Origin: Pedosphaera sp.
Lineage (GTDB): Bacteria; Verrucomicrobiota; Verrucomicrobiia; Limisphaerales; Pedosphaeraceae
Direction of reading: 5' to 3'
Length of the DNA: 48,303 bases
Assembly (NCBI GenBank): GCA_028293325.1
Contig: JAQGPA010000209.1
Span: 1-48,303 of the forward strand
A program made the position numbers and the translations under genes. Positions within the stretch are counted from its first letter, which is position 1. The number at the start of each line of letters is the position of its first letter. A model generated the notes under the pieces. It was not told the DNA's origin and made no database searches. It saw only the letters and a list, made by a program, of their open reading frames with translations. Below are positions 25,572-35,693 of this stretch, one piece after another.

Positions 25572-27017
25572 TTATTTGGCAGGTTCAGATTTCGGCGTGG
25601 CTTTCATTTCAGGATGCGCTTTATCCCGGGCGCCAGCGCCGGGAAAAAGGTCCTGCACATCGAAGAAAGCGATATAAAGCATGAACGCGATCAGCAGTAC
25701 CGCGCAACCGGTTTGAAGATAATTCAGCAGCTTGGCGCTGACGGGTCGCCGACGCACGGCTTCGATAAGCGCCAGTGTGATATGACCGCCATCCAACACC
25801 GGGAAAGGAAGCATATTGAGCAAGGCCAGATTCACGTTCATCAATACGCTGAACCAGAGCGCGAGCCGCCATCCCTGCTCGCTGCTGAAGAGTGTATAAT
25901 AAACCTGGCCAATCTTGAGGGCGCCACCCAACTGTTGAATTTTAATGTCCGACTTATGCGAGAACAGGGCGCCAAAAGTGCCAAGCATTGCCTCCACACT
26001 GCCACGCACCTGCTCGAAGGCATTAGGATGAACCAGTTCCCATTTGCCATCCCAACTGAGAATGCCGCTGGGGGGAACCTCGGTGGCTGCGTCGGCTGTC
26101 TTTTTAACATCGACTGCGGGGATCAGCGTCACGGCATTTGTTTCTTTCCCGCGCAGCACCTGCAAGGAAACGCTCTTTTCGTCCGGATGCGCTTCCAAAT
26201 AGTCGTCCAAAGCGAAGGGATAATAGATTTTTGCGCCATTTAATTCGAGCAACTGATCGCCGGGCATCAGCTTAGCCAGCGCTGCCGGGCTGTTGGTGGC
26301 AATTTCAGAAATAATCGCGGCCTGGGCCGGGCCAATTTTGATGTGGCGCAAACTCTTCCTTTGCCATGCCTTGGTGGGATCCTTCATGGGAACTGGATTG
26401 AAGGTCAATACCTGCTTATTTGGCTCAGTTCCGCGTTCAACCTTCACTGGAATAGTCGGTCCCTCGCTGCGCACTACGCGCCAGGTAACGCTATCGCCCA
26501 TGCCGCCAAATTTGGTGACCGGCTTGTTATCGACTTCCAATATCCGATCACCGGGTAGCAGTCCCGCCTTCTCTGCCGGACCATCCTTCTCCACGTAACC
26601 GATGGTGGTGGTGCTTTCAGCCTCGCCCACCGGACGGCCTATCACCATGACGATTACAGCAAAAACCATGGCCAACCCGAAACTGAACAGCGGCCCGGCG
26701 AAGGCGACGATAATTTTGTCGAGCGGGGAAATATTCGGCAGCGGTGCGGCGGGGGTTTCGGTCTTGCCCTCGATAATTTCCATGGGCGCCATCTGCGGCA
26801 ATGACACATAACCACCGGCCGGAATGCAGCCGAGGACGTATTCAACGCCGTTAATTTTTGTCTTCCAGATGGGCTTGCCAAACCAGATGGCGAACCGCTC
26901 AATTTTCAATCCGCGCCAGCGCGCGGCCAGGAAGTGCCCCAGTTCATGGACGGCAATCAGGAGGTTAAAGAGGATGACCACCTCCAAAATGATAAAAATA
27001 ACTTTTAATATGTGCAT
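25572..27017 (-). CDS. rseP: RIP metalloprotease RseP (site-2 protease)
   Basis: A 481-residue inner-membrane zinc protease that cuts transmembrane anchors of regulatory proteins. The first helix carries the zinc motif HELGH (residues ~24-28). After the FGKPIWKTKINGVEYVLGCIPAGGYV block come two PDZ domains, about residues 150-225 (KDGPAEKAGLLPGDRILEVD) and 240-310 (NSPAALAKLMPGDQLLELN). The C-terminal NLLPFPVLDGGH-type segment here reads NMLPFPVLDGGHI and supplies the third zinc ligand, followed by two more helices. The family targets anti-sigma factors; the target here is unknown. A promoter-like site lies upstream, so rseP-ispG may be transcribed separately from dxr. Confidence 0.94.
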   Translation of the reverse strand: MHILKVIFIILEVVILFNLLIAVHELGHFLAARWRGLKIERFAIWFGKPIWKTKINGVEYVLGCIPAGGYVSLPQMAPMEIIEGKTETPAAPLPNISPLDKIIVAFAGPLFSFGLAMVFAVIVMVIGRPVGEAESTTTIGYVEKDGPAEKAGLLPGDRILEVDNKPVTKFGGMGDSVTWRVVRSEGPTIPVKVERGTEPNKQVLTFNPVPMKDPTKAWQRKSLRHIKIGPAQAAIISEIATNSPAALAKLMPGDQLLELNGAKIYYPFALDDYLEAHPDEKSVSLQVLRGKETNAVTLIPAVDVKKTADAATEVPPSGILSWDGKWELVHPNAFEQVRGSVEAMLGTFGALFSHKSDIKIQQLGGALKIGQVYYTLFSSEQGWRLALWFSVLMNVNLALLNMLPFPVLDGGHITLALIEAVRRRPVSAKLLNYLQTGCAVLLIAFMLYIAFFDVQDLFPGAGARDKAHPEMKATPKSEPAK

Positions 27018-27062
27018 AAGCTAAACACTGCTGGAACCCTGTCGTCAAAAAGACGCGCTTTG

Positions 27063-27090
27063 AATATATCAGCCCATCCGGAAGTAGCAA
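27063..27090 (-). promoter_or_regulatory. Candidate internal promoter for rseP-ispG
   Basis: On the minus strand TTGCTA (27085-27090), 16-bp spacer, TATATT (27063-27068), about 45 nt before the rseP ATG, in the 159-nt gap after dxr. Confidence 0.45.
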
Positions 27091-27176
27091 TCTTCCATCA
27101 GCGCTAAACCAAAGCGTCGTCTTAAATCAATGATTTGGAACAATTCACGCAAAAGGCCCGTCCGTCAACCGACCGT

Positions 27177-28325
27177 TTAGCTCCGCCGCCAAGCGGACGC
27201 TTCCGAGCGTGCCCAAGTATCGGCCTCCAAGATTTGGTCGAGGGTTGGATGCAACGCCACCTTGTGATGATCCATGGTGCAGCGCACCATTTCTGTAATT
27301 TGCGGAAAGTTAATCTTCTGATTCACATACGCTTCAACGGCAATTTCATTGGCCGCATTCAGCACTGCCGGCAGAGTGCCACCGACTTCCCCTGCCCTGC
27401 GCGCCAAATTAATGGATGGAAACCGTTCTGTGTCAGGCTCTTCAAACGTCAGGCTGCCGAGCTTAGCCAGGTTGGTTTGGACCCGGTCGCTGCGAACGCG
27501 CTCGGGATAAGTCAGTGCATATTGAATCGGCAGACACATATCTGGTGTCGAAAGTTGAGCAATTATTGAGCCATCCACGAACTCAACCATCGAATGCACC
27601 ACGCTTTGGGGATGGACCACCACCTTGACCCGCGCCATCTCAATATCGAACAGCCAACGGGCTTCAATCATCTCCAGGCCCTTATTAAAAAGGGTGGCTG
27701 AATCAATGGTAATTTTTTTGCCCATCACCCACGAGGGATGCTTCAGGGCACGTTCGACCGTGATATTGGCAAAATCCTCCTTCGGCGTGGTGCGAAATGG
27801 ACCGCCGGAAGCGGTGAGCCACAGATTGCGAACGGAACTGCCCGGCTTGTCTTCGAGACATTGAAAGATGGCCGAGTGCTCGCTATCCACCGCCAGGACG
27901 CGCACCCCATATTTTCGCGCTTCGCTCATGACGGTTTCGCCCGCCATGACGAGAATCTCCTTGGAGGCAATAGCGATGTCCTTGCCGGCACGAATGGCGG
28001 CAAGCGCTGGTTGCAACCCCGCGGTGCCGACGATGGCAATCAATACAATGTCCGCTCCCGGAAGCGTGGCCAGTTTAAGAAGTCCCTCGGAACCGGAGAA
28101 AACTTCGGTGGCAGTGCCCAGGGTGTCGCGGGCGATCTTGGCCTTTTGCGGATCGGAAATGGAAATGGCGGCGGGCTGATGCTTGCGGGTTTGATCGAGG
28201 AGCAATTCGAGATTGTTCCCGGCCGCGAGGCCCAACAGGCGGATTTGATCCGGCAAATCATCGGCCACTTTAATGGTGCTGGTGCCGATTGAGCCGGTGC
28301 TGCCAAGTAGAACCACGTTTTTCAT
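27177..28325 (-). CDS. dxr: 1-deoxy-D-xylulose 5-phosphate reductoisomerase
   Basis: A 382-residue NADPH-dependent enzyme that rearranges and reduces DXP to MEP, the first committed step of the non-mevalonate isoprenoid route. Visible are the NADPH fold LGSTGSIGTSTIKV (residues 6-19), the LASKEILVMAGE-type block (IASKEILVMAGE), the metal and substrate site AVDSEHSAIFQCL, the TASGGPFR loop, HPSWVMGKKITIDSATLFNKGLE, and the HPQSVVHSMVEFVDGS segment with catalytic-loop residues. Length is standard. It lies 27 nt behind cdsA in the uppS-cdsA-dxr-rseP order found in many bacteria, and together with ispG supplies two MEP-pathway steps in one cluster. Confidence 0.97.
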   Translation of the reverse strand: MKNVVLLGSTGSIGTSTIKVADDLPDQIRLLGLAAGNNLELLLDQTRKHQPAAISISDPQKAKIARDTLGTATEVFSGSEGLLKLATLPGADIVLIAIVGTAGLQPALAAIRAGKDIAIASKEILVMAGETVMSEARKYGVRVLAVDSEHSAIFQCLEDKPGSSVRNLWLTASGGPFRTTPKEDFANITVERALKHPSWVMGKKITIDSATLFNKGLEMIEARWLFDIEMARVKVVVHPQSVVHSMVEFVDGSIIAQLSTPDMCLPIQYALTYPERVRSDRVQTNLAKLGSLTFEEPDTERFPSINLARRAGEVGGTLPAVLNAANEIAVEAYVNQKINFPQITEMVRCTMDHHKVALHPTLDQILEADTWARSEASAWRRS

Positions 28326-28352
28326 GCAAGTGTAATGACTGTCCGCCGCGCG

Positions 28353-29273
28353 CTAGGGTTGGGTGTGCAACACATGTCGCAAATAGAGATACATGATCGG
28401 AGCGTTAAATAACAGGCTGTCGAGCAAATCGAGAATGCCGCCGATACCAGGAAAGAAATGGCCCGAATCCTTGACTCCGGCCTCGCGTTTGAAAAGCGAT
28501 TCAATGAGGTCGCCGATGACCGCGCACGCGCTTAAGATGACGCCGAGAATGATCGCATGCATCGTATTCATCGCAGGCATATGGTCATGCGCCAGGTGGA
28601 CGAAGATGACACTCGCGAGCGTTGAAACCACGATTGCCCCGCCGAAACCTTCCCAGGTCTTCCCGGGAGAAATGCGCGGAATCATTTTGTGCCGGCCAAT
28701 GAGCGAGCCGACCACATAAGCGCCGGTGTCACTGAATTTGGTTATGAGCACGAAGTAAAGCAGATAGAAATGTCCCTCGACATTCTGGAAGAAATTAATC
28801 TTTTGGATAAAATTTAACAGCCAGGGAACGTACATCAGACCAAAGAGCGTGGTGGAAATGGCCAGAATGCCGGCGGTATTGCGGCGGGAGACAAATTGCC
28901 GCACGCACAATCCGAGCACGAAAAGAATGAGAAAGCTGGTTTCGAAGTCATTGACGCGGGCGGGCGAATTGGTCAGGCCCAATTTGCCATGCAAATGATA
29001 AAAGGTGCCGACCATCAACAATACCCCGCCGAAAATTCCGCAATACTTAAACGAGACCAGTCCCCGCTTATCCACGATGCCATAGAATTCCGCCAGACCA
29101 GCCCCAGCCAGCAACACCATGATGGTGAGAAAGACGTAATCTGAGATCAGTTCGTTGTGGGAAAACAACGCGCTCAGAATAATGGTCCAGAGCACCACGA
29201 AGCTGAACAGACGACGCACGAAAACCTGCCGCTTGGATAGCGGCGGTTTGAGCGGGGCGTTCATGTCAGGCAT
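28353..29273 (-). CDS. cdsA: Phosphatidate cytidylyltransferase
   Basis: A 306-residue multi-span inner-membrane enzyme making CDP-diacylglycerol from phosphatidate and CTP, the branch point to all phospholipids. About eight hydrophobic helices are visible. The catalytic signature near the C-terminus reads SLFKREAGVKDSGHFFPGIGG followed by ILDLLDSL; in the enterobacterial pattern this is KR...KD...PGHGG..DR.D, so the His and Arg positions are Ile and Leu while the metal-binding acidic residues remain. PRISPGKTWEGFGG is the second family block. The start could be the ATG at 29273 or at 29264; no ribosome site decides it. uppS lies 59 nt upstream. Confidence 0.93.
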   Translation of the reverse strand: MPDMNAPLKPPLSKRQVFVRRLFSFVVLWTIILSALFSHNELISDYVFLTIMVLLAGAGLAEFYGIVDKRGLVSFKYCGIFGGVLLMVGTFYHLHGKLGLTNSPARVNDFETSFLILFVLGLCVRQFVSRRNTAGILAISTTLFGLMYVPWLLNFIQKINFFQNVEGHFYLLYFVLITKFSDTGAYVVGSLIGRHKMIPRISPGKTWEGFGGAIVVSTLASVIFVHLAHDHMPAMNTMHAIILGVILSACAVIGDLIESLFKREAGVKDSGHFFPGIGGILDLLDSLLFNAPIMYLYLRHVLHTQP

Positions 29274-29332
29274 ACGGTGAGAGATTAATGATTCGCGGCC
29301 ATGTGTCGAGCCGATTGAACTGCGGTGAGCAT

Positions 29333-30070
29333 TTACAAGCCCCCGAAACGGCGGTGCCGACGGGTGTATTCTTCCAGCGCCTCGTAAAATTGCGGCTTCC
29401 GAAAATCCGGCCAGAGCGTCGGCGTCACCACCAGTTCTGCATAAGAGATCTGCCAGAGCAGAAAATTACTCACGCGCAATTCGCCGCTGGTGCGAATCAG
29501 GACGTCCGGGTCCGGCCACATCCGCGTGTATAAATGATCCGCCACGACTTCCTCGGTGATTTCCGCCGGTTCCAATTCCCCTTTCCTGACCTTGCTGGCG
29601 ATACTCCGCACGGCATCCACAATTTCGGTGCGCCCACCGTAACTCAGGGCCATGATCAAGGTGAGACCGTTATTCTTCGCGAGCGCGTCCTGGGTTTTCT
29701 TCAACTGCTTCTGGACAAATTCGGGCAGTCGATGAATCTGACCAATCACTTCCAAGCGCACGTTGTTGCGATTTAATTCGGCGAACTCCGTTTTCATGTA
29801 GTGCGCCAGGTACTTCATGAGGGTATCGACCTCGTCCTTGGGCCGGTTCCAATTTTCGACGGAGAAAGCGTAGAGCGTAAGATATTTGATGCCCAATTCA
29901 CCGGCGGTGCGAATGATGGCCCGGACCGACTCCGCGCCGACGCGGTGGCCTTCCACGCGCGGCAGATGCCGCTGCTTGGCCCAGCGGCCATTCCCATCCA
30001 TGATCACGGCCACGTGTCGCGGCAATGAAGCCTGCGCTTCCGGACTCAGATGAATAGGCGTGGCACTCAC
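29333..30070 (-). CDS. uppS: Isoprenyl (undecaprenyl) diphosphate synthase
   Basis: A 245-residue cis-prenyltransferase that condenses isopentenyl units onto farnesyl diphosphate to give the C55 lipid carrier for cell-wall and O-antigen sugars. Family motifs: VIMDGNGRWAKQR (catalytic Asp, residues ~22-34), GHRVGAESVR, LTLYAFSVENWNRP, MALSYGGRTEI and the C-terminal DVLIRTSGELRVSNFLLWQ and ELVVTPTLWPDF. The start is a GTG at 30070, 21 nt behind purA, so purA-uppS are probably co-transcribed. Undecaprenyl length is the usual product but chain length is not readable here. Confidence 0.96.
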   Translation of the reverse strand: MSATPIHLSPEAQASLPRHVAVIMDGNGRWAKQRHLPRVEGHRVGAESVRAIIRTAGELGIKYLTLYAFSVENWNRPKDEVDTLMKYLAHYMKTEFAELNRNNVRLEVIGQIHRLPEFVQKQLKKTQDALAKNNGLTLIMALSYGGRTEIVDAVRSIASKVRKGELEPAEITEEVVADHLYTRMWPDPDVLIRTSGELRVSNFLLWQISYAELVVTPTLWPDFRKPQFYEALEEYTRRHRRFGGL

Positions 30071-30091
30071 AAGCTCACCCGATCAATTGCT

Positions 30092-31477
<1,386 letters not shown>

Positions 31478-31487
31478 TTACGAACAA

Positions 31488-31516
31488 AAAGTAAGGACAT
31501 GTTCGCCATGTGTCAA
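31488..31516 (-). promoter_or_regulatory. Sigma70-type promoter of purA
   Basis: On the minus strand consensus TTGACA (31511-31516), 17-bp spacer, TACTTT (31488-31493). Start of transcription expected near 31481. It stands back to back with the promoter of the PHP gene, the two -35 boxes 20 bp apart. Confidence 0.55.
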
Positions 31517-31536
31517 CGGTCGAATCTGATAATCCT

Positions 31537-31565
31537 TTGCCCCCCACCCTGTCCCGCGCTATAGT
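31537..31565 (+). promoter_or_regulatory. Promoter of the PHP phosphatase gene, predicted leaderless
   Basis: TTGCCC (31537-31542), 17-bp spacer, TATAGT (31560-31565), then seven bases to the ATG at 31573. No ribosome site is present. Confidence 0.6.
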
Positions 31566-31572
31566 TCCCGCC

Positions 31573-32373
31573 ATGGTTTGGCCCGCTGATTACCACATGC
31601 ATACCCCGCTTTGCCACCATGCGACGGGGCAACCGACCGAATATGCCGCGCGCGCCGTGGCCCTCGGGATCAAGGAAATCGGCTTCTCAGACCATTCCCC
31701 CATGCCCCAGGATGATTTTGACGAGTGGCGCATGTATTTCAGTAAGCTGGACCAATATGTCGCCGACGTGCGCCAGGCACAAAAGGACCATCCGCAGCTC
31801 ACCATCAAACTGGCGTTGGAGGTCGATTACCTGCCCGGCCAGGAGGATTGGATTCGCAAACTGGCGAGGCTTCATTCTTGGGATTATTTTATTGGTTCCG
31901 TGCATTACATTTCCAACTCGTGGGCGATTGACAGTCCGTCAAAAATCTCCGAGTGGAAAAAGCACGATCCGTTTGAAGTCTGGTCCATTTATTTCGACCG
32001 GCTCACGGCGGCGGCGGAATCCGGGCTCTTTGAAATCATCGGCCATGCCGACCTGCCAAAAAAGTTTGGCATTTATCCGAAGCAGGATTGCACCCCGTTG
32101 TTCGAGCGCTTCTTGAAAGCCGCTGCCAAGAACAATGTGGCCATGGAATTGAACACCGCCGGACTGCGCAAGGATTGCAAGGAAATCTATCCGAGCCAGC
32201 AAATTGTGCAGATGGCCAGGCAACATGGTGTCGCCATCACTTTCGGCTCCGATGCGCATGCGCCCAAGGAAGTGGGGATGAATTTTACTGAGGCCATCGA
32301 GCTCGCTCGCAGTGTTGGTTACACCCATTACCGGCGGTTTACCCAACGGCAAATGGAAGCGGTGCCGATTTAA
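31573..32373 (+). CDS. hisK: PHP-domain histidinol-phosphatase
   Basis: A 266-residue PHP-fold phosphatase of the Gram-positive-type (HisK) histidinol-phosphatase family, which removes phosphate from L-histidinol phosphate in histidine synthesis. Metal ligands are visible in DYHMHTPLCHHATG (residues ~7-20), GFSDHSP, LALEVDYLPG, GSVHYI, EIIGHADLPKKFG, MELNTAG and TFGSDAHAPKEVG. The start is the ATG at 31573, giving the usual MVWPADYHMHT N-terminus; an in-frame GTG at 31510 lies upstream of the predicted promoter and is rejected. No other his gene is nearby, so the role rests on family similarity; other PHP phosphoesterase activities are possible. Confidence 0.88.
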   Translation: MVWPADYHMHTPLCHHATGQPTEYAARAVALGIKEIGFSDHSPMPQDDFDEWRMYFSKLDQYVADVRQAQKDHPQLTIKLALEVDYLPGQEDWIRKLARLHSWDYFIGSVHYISNSWAIDSPSKISEWKKHDPFEVWSIYFDRLTAAAESGLFEIIGHADLPKKFGIYPKQDCTPLFERFLKAAAKNNVAMELNTAGLRKDCKEIYPSQQIVQMARQHGVAITFGSDAHAPKEVGMNFTEAIELARSVGYTHYRRFTQRQMEAVPI

Positions 32374-32404
32374 GCATCAGTGCAGGCAATCCGAAGCCTT
32401 CGCC

Positions 32405-34060
32405 ATGAAAGGATCCGAAGTCATCCAAGCCAAACGCCATGGAAAACGGTTCTACGGATCGCTCATCCTCCTTGCCATTACCGTAACCGTTGTCATCGCT
32501 CCCGCATTTACACCGGTGACAATAACCCATGGCGACACGACCATCACCATTACCACCGGATTTATTGCGGCCAAAAACGGCATTGGTGCCGATCCTTCCG
32601 GATTCTTTTCCCACGCGTGGAGCGACCCCACAGGAGAGCACGGATATACGACCATTTACGGACTCAAGCTTGGGAAATGGATGTATCGCATCGATGATCA
32701 CGAAGATCCGGTCACAACGGCACGGCGTAAGTTGCCAACAACATCGCGCGGACTGATTCACTGGCTTGATTCGGATAACTTTCTGTTCAGTCGTTTGGCA
32801 GCCGAGGAAATGGTCAGACGGGGCGCATCAGCGCACGAGATCCTGCCAGTGCTTTTAACCCGACTCGAAACCGATGACAACGGGTACATTCAAGATGCCC
32901 TCGAAAAGATCTACAAGAAGGGCGCGGCCCATTCCATTTATCTCCTGACGAACGCCGTCGCTCATAGCAATGCGGTTGTTTGTGCCAAAGTCATCGAAAT
33001 TCTCCAAGAACTTGGACCGGATGCCCGACCCGCTGTCCCGGCCCTGATCGAAGCCTTAAACCGCAACTCCCCTGCCCTGCAACTTCGATCGGCCTACGCA
33101 TTATCAAAAATTAATCTTCAAGTGCAGGCACCCATTCCAGTCATGGTCAACCTATTGACCAACCAAAGCATCCAAGTGCGCGCTGGCGCTGCGTGCGTTT
33201 TAGGCGAATTTGGGCCAAAGGCAGCGACTGCCGTGCCGCTGCTGCTTTTGGCTGTTCAAAATCCCGATGTAAGCTTGCGAAGTATGTCCGCCCGGGCGCT
33301 TGGCCTGATTGGTCCAGCGGCAGTCCCAGCGACTCCGTTCTTGATACAAAATCTGGATGATAAGAATGGCGAAGTTCTGATGTGGACCGCCAAAGCCTTG
33401 GGTCAATTGGGCAGAGACGCCAAAGCCGCCATCCCACGTTTGAGCCAAATGGCGGAATCGGACAATGACGAAATCGGCCGCTGGAGCATCGAAGCCCTGG
33501 GTGAAATGGGGCCAGAGGCGGTGCCGGCACTCGTCCAAGCCTTGAAAAACAGCAAAGGTTACAATCAACAGTTCGCAGCCAACGCCCTCGCAAAAATTGG
33601 GCCGGAAGCAACCAACGCCCTTCCTGCCATGTTGGAAGCGCTGGACGATGAAAAGACTGGTGTCGTGACACGCGCCTTGAAAGTTCTGGGTGGCATGGGG
33701 CCCGCGGCAAAAATTGCCATGCCCAAGATTCTTGAGCTGATGCGGGATGAAGACGAAAGTCTGCGTTTGCGCGCGGCACAGGCTGCCTGGAAAATTGATT
33801 TGCCCAAGGCTCAAGTCATTCCAATAATGATGGCAGCACTCAAGGATCACTCTGATACTCACCTGGGGGCCCGCTCCATTGCGGTCAAGGCATTGGGCGA
33901 AATCGGGCCGGAGGCGAGTGCAGCCCTGCCACTGCTGGAGCAGGAGTATATCGGTAACGATCCTCGCTCCCACAGTTCTCTCCAAGATGACGCCAAAGCT
34001 GCAATTGACCGGATCACTTCGGCAAGTCCCTCAAATCAAAGCGACCCTCTGGACAGATAA
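32405..34060 (+). CDS. HEAT-repeat protein with N-terminal membrane anchor
   Basis: A 551-residue protein. Residues ~14-38 (FYGSLILLAITVTVVIAPAF) form a single hydrophobic anchor or uncleaved signal, then a Thr/Ile-rich stretch, and from about residue 115 onward around ten HEAT/PBS-lyase-like helical repeats. These follow the pattern ALG.IGPEA..A.P.L (for example EFGPKAATAVPLLL, LIGPAAVPATPFL, QLGRDAKAAIPRL, EMGPEAVPALVQAL). Such arrays are protein-binding scaffolds; no catalytic motif is present. The array is presumably outside the inner membrane. It begins 31 nt after the PHP gene and thrH starts 24 nt after it, so the three may be one transcript. Function unknown; similar long HEAT proteins are common in verrucomicrobia and planctomycetes. 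Confidence 0.8.
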   Translation: MKGSEVIQAKRHGKRFYGSLILLAITVTVVIAPAFTPVTITHGDTTITITTGFIAAKNGIGADPSGFFSHAWSDPTGEHGYTTIYGLKLGKWMYRIDDHEDPVTTARRKLPTTSRGLIHWLDSDNFLFSRLAAEEMVRRGASAHEILPVLLTRLETDDNGYIQDALEKIYKKGAAHSIYLLTNAVAHSNAVVCAKVIEILQELGPDARPAVPALIEALNRNSPALQLRSAYALSKINLQVQAPIPVMVNLLTNQSIQVRAGAACVLGEFGPKAATAVPLLLLAVQNPDVSLRSMSARALGLIGPAAVPATPFLIQNLDDKNGEVLMWTAKALGQLGRDAKAAIPRLSQMAESDNDEIGRWSIEALGEMGPEAVPALVQALKNSKGYNQQFAANALAKIGPEATNALPAMLEALDDEKTGVVTRALKVLGGMGPAAKIAMPKILELMRDEDESLRLRAAQAAWKIDLPKAQVIPIMMAALKDHSDTHLGARSIAVKALGEIGPEASAALPLLEQEYIGNDPRSHSSLQDDAKAAIDRITSASPSNQSDPLDR

Positions 34061-34084
34061 TCAAATTCTTGTGAGAGTAGCGCG

Positions 34085-34693
34085 GTGAAGCAATCTATAG
34101 TTACTTTGGATTTGGAAGGCGTGTTGGTCCCGGAAATCTGGATCGCCGTGGCTGAGAAGACCGGCATCAAGGAACTTCAACTCACCACGCGCGACGTTCC
34201 GGATTACGACGTCCTGATGAAGGGGCGGCTAAACATCCTCGACCAGCATGGGTTGAAATTGTCGGATATTCAAAGCGTCATCGCCACGTTACGGCCGCTG
34301 GACGGGGGCAAGGAATTTCTGGATACGTTGCGTTCCCTGACCCAAGTGCTCATTCTCTCCGACACGTTTGAAGAATTTGCCAAGCCACTCATGCAGCAAT
34401 TGGATTGGCCCACCCTTTTCTGCCATAAGCTGGAAGTGCAGAATGATCGCATCGTCAATTACCGATTGCGCCAAGCCAATCAGAAACAGAAGTCCGTCGC
34501 CGCGTTGAAAGGCTTAAATTACCACGTCATCGCCGCCGGTGATTCTTTCAACGACACTGCCATGCTGGCCGAGGCTCATGTCGGGTATTTGTTCCATTCC
34601 CCCGTGGCGATTCAGAAACAATTCCCCCAATTCAAAGCCGTGGAAAGTTACGCTGATTTGCTGAAGCTGATCCAGCAGGCGCTGGAGCAGTGA
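34085..34693 (+). CDS. thrH: ThrH: phosphoserine phosphatase / homoserine phosphotransferase
   Basis: A 202-residue HAD-superfamily enzyme. The nucleophile loop TLDLEGVLVPEIW has Asp9 and the ThrH-typical Glu11 in place of the second Asp of SerB. Motif II is LILSDTF, the motif III lysine lies in the RQANQKQKSV region, and motif IV is AAGDSFNDTAML. Characterised ThrH proteins dephosphorylate phosphoserine and can move the phosphate to homoserine, linking serine and threonine synthesis; that activity is inferred here. The start is a GTG at 34085. It converges on gpsA with a 19-nt gap and no hairpin. Confidence 0.92.
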   Translation: MKQSIVTLDLEGVLVPEIWIAVAEKTGIKELQLTTRDVPDYDVLMKGRLNILDQHGLKLSDIQSVIATLRPLDGGKEFLDTLRSLTQVLILSDTFEEFAKPLMQQLDWPTLFCHKLEVQNDRIVNYRLRQANQKQKSVAALKGLNYHVIAAGDSFNDTAMLAEAHVGYLFHSPVAIQKQFPQFKAVESYADLLKLIQQALEQ

Positions 34694-34712
34694 TTTAAAT
34701 TGCCCGGAAAGG

Positions 34713-35693
34713 CTAATCCTCCGCCTTGATATCCCGGGACATTAAATCGCGCACGCCTTGGGCGACGTTTTTGCCTTCGTAGAGCATGCGATAGACTTCG
34801 TCGATGATGGGAGTCGTGGCTTTCGCTTTGAGGGAGAGTTGGTAGGCGGAACGGGCCGTGGGATAGCCTTCCGCGACGGCGGTCATGCTGCCCAATACGT
34901 CAGCGAGTTTTTCGCCGCGTCCCAGACGTTCGCCAAAGCCGCGATTGCGGCTGAGTTTGGAGAAGCAGGTCACCGTCAAATCACCCAACCCGCTCAAACC
35001 GGTAAAAGTGTCGGCTTGCGCGTAGCAGGCCACGCCCAAACGCCGGACTTCCGCCATTGCACGCGTGATGAGCGCGGCTTTGGAATTATCGCCAAAGCCG
35101 AGGCCGTCGCACACCCCGGCGGCAATGGCAACGACGTTCTTCAAGGCACCGCCCAACTCGACCCCGAGCAAGTCGGTGCTGGTATAGACGCGAAACGCGG
35201 GGCGATGAAAAAGCTGTTGCACAGCGCCGGCCGTCGCGGCGTCGTTGCTGGCGGCGACGCTGGCCGTGGGAATGCCACGCGCGACTTCCAGGGCAAAAGT
35301 TGGTCCGGACAAGGCTGCCGTCCGGGCGTGCGGCGCAGTGGTTGCGAGAACGCCGCACATGGTAAGCCCGGTTTCATATTCGATGCCCTTGGTCACGCTG
35401 ACGATAACGCCGGTGAAGGCGGACAAATGGCCGCTGACTTCGCGAAAAGCCTTGGAAGGAACCGCAGCGACAATAAATTCCGCTCCGTCGATCGCTTTCG
35501 ATAAGTCGGCCTCAATAATAAGGCTCTGGGGAAGCTCCACACCCGGCAGGTAACGTTCATTTCGGCCAGTGCGCCGCACTACTTCCAGACGCCCCGCATC
35601 ATGCCCCCAAAGCGCGACGGTGTGGCCGCCTTGATGTAAAAGTTTCGTGAGCGCGGTTCCCCACGCGCCGGCTCCCAACACAGTGACTTTCAC
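34713..35693 (-). CDS. gpsA: NAD(P)-dependent glycerol-3-phosphate dehydrogenase
   Basis: A 326-residue soluble enzyme that makes sn-glycerol 3-phosphate from dihydroxyacetone phosphate for phospholipid synthesis. The Rossmann motif GAGAWGTAL is at 7-15; VAAVPSKAFREV, VSVTKGIEYETG, LSGPTFALEVARG and the catalytic-Lys block ELGGALKNVVAIAAGVCDGLGFGDNSKAALITR are intact, as is GLSGLGDLTVTCFS. The GTG start overlaps the plsY stop by four bases (GTGA), so PlsY and GpsA are translationally coupled: GpsA makes the acyl acceptor that PlsY uses. Confidence 0.97.
   Translation of the reverse strand: MKVTVLGAGAWGTALTKLLHQGGHTVALWGHDAGRLEVVRRTGRNERYLPGVELPQSLIIEADLSKAIDGAEFIVAAVPSKAFREVSGHLSAFTGVIVSVTKGIEYETGLTMCGVLATTAPHARTAALSGPTFALEVARGIPTASVAASNDAATAGAVQQLFHRPAFRVYTSTDLLGVELGGALKNVVAIAAGVCDGLGFGDNSKAALITRAMAEVRRLGVACYAQADTFTGLSGLGDLTVTCFSKLSRNRGFGERLGRGEKLADVLGSMTAVAEGYPTARSAYQLSLKAKATTPIIDEVYRMLYEGKNVAQGVRDLMSRDIKAED

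Noticed and set aside
24397-25677. Long plus-strand open frame (426 codons) opposite ispG
   Set aside because: Antisense shadow of a clear ispG gene; His/Arg-rich and without family features. The same holds for long frames opposite aspS (42129-43970), purA (30050-31345), the kinase (17289-18584) and GH15 (1258-2073).
31510-31572. Upstream GTG start for the PHP phosphatase
   Set aside because: It lies upstream of a good -10 box and adds residues unlike the family N-terminus.
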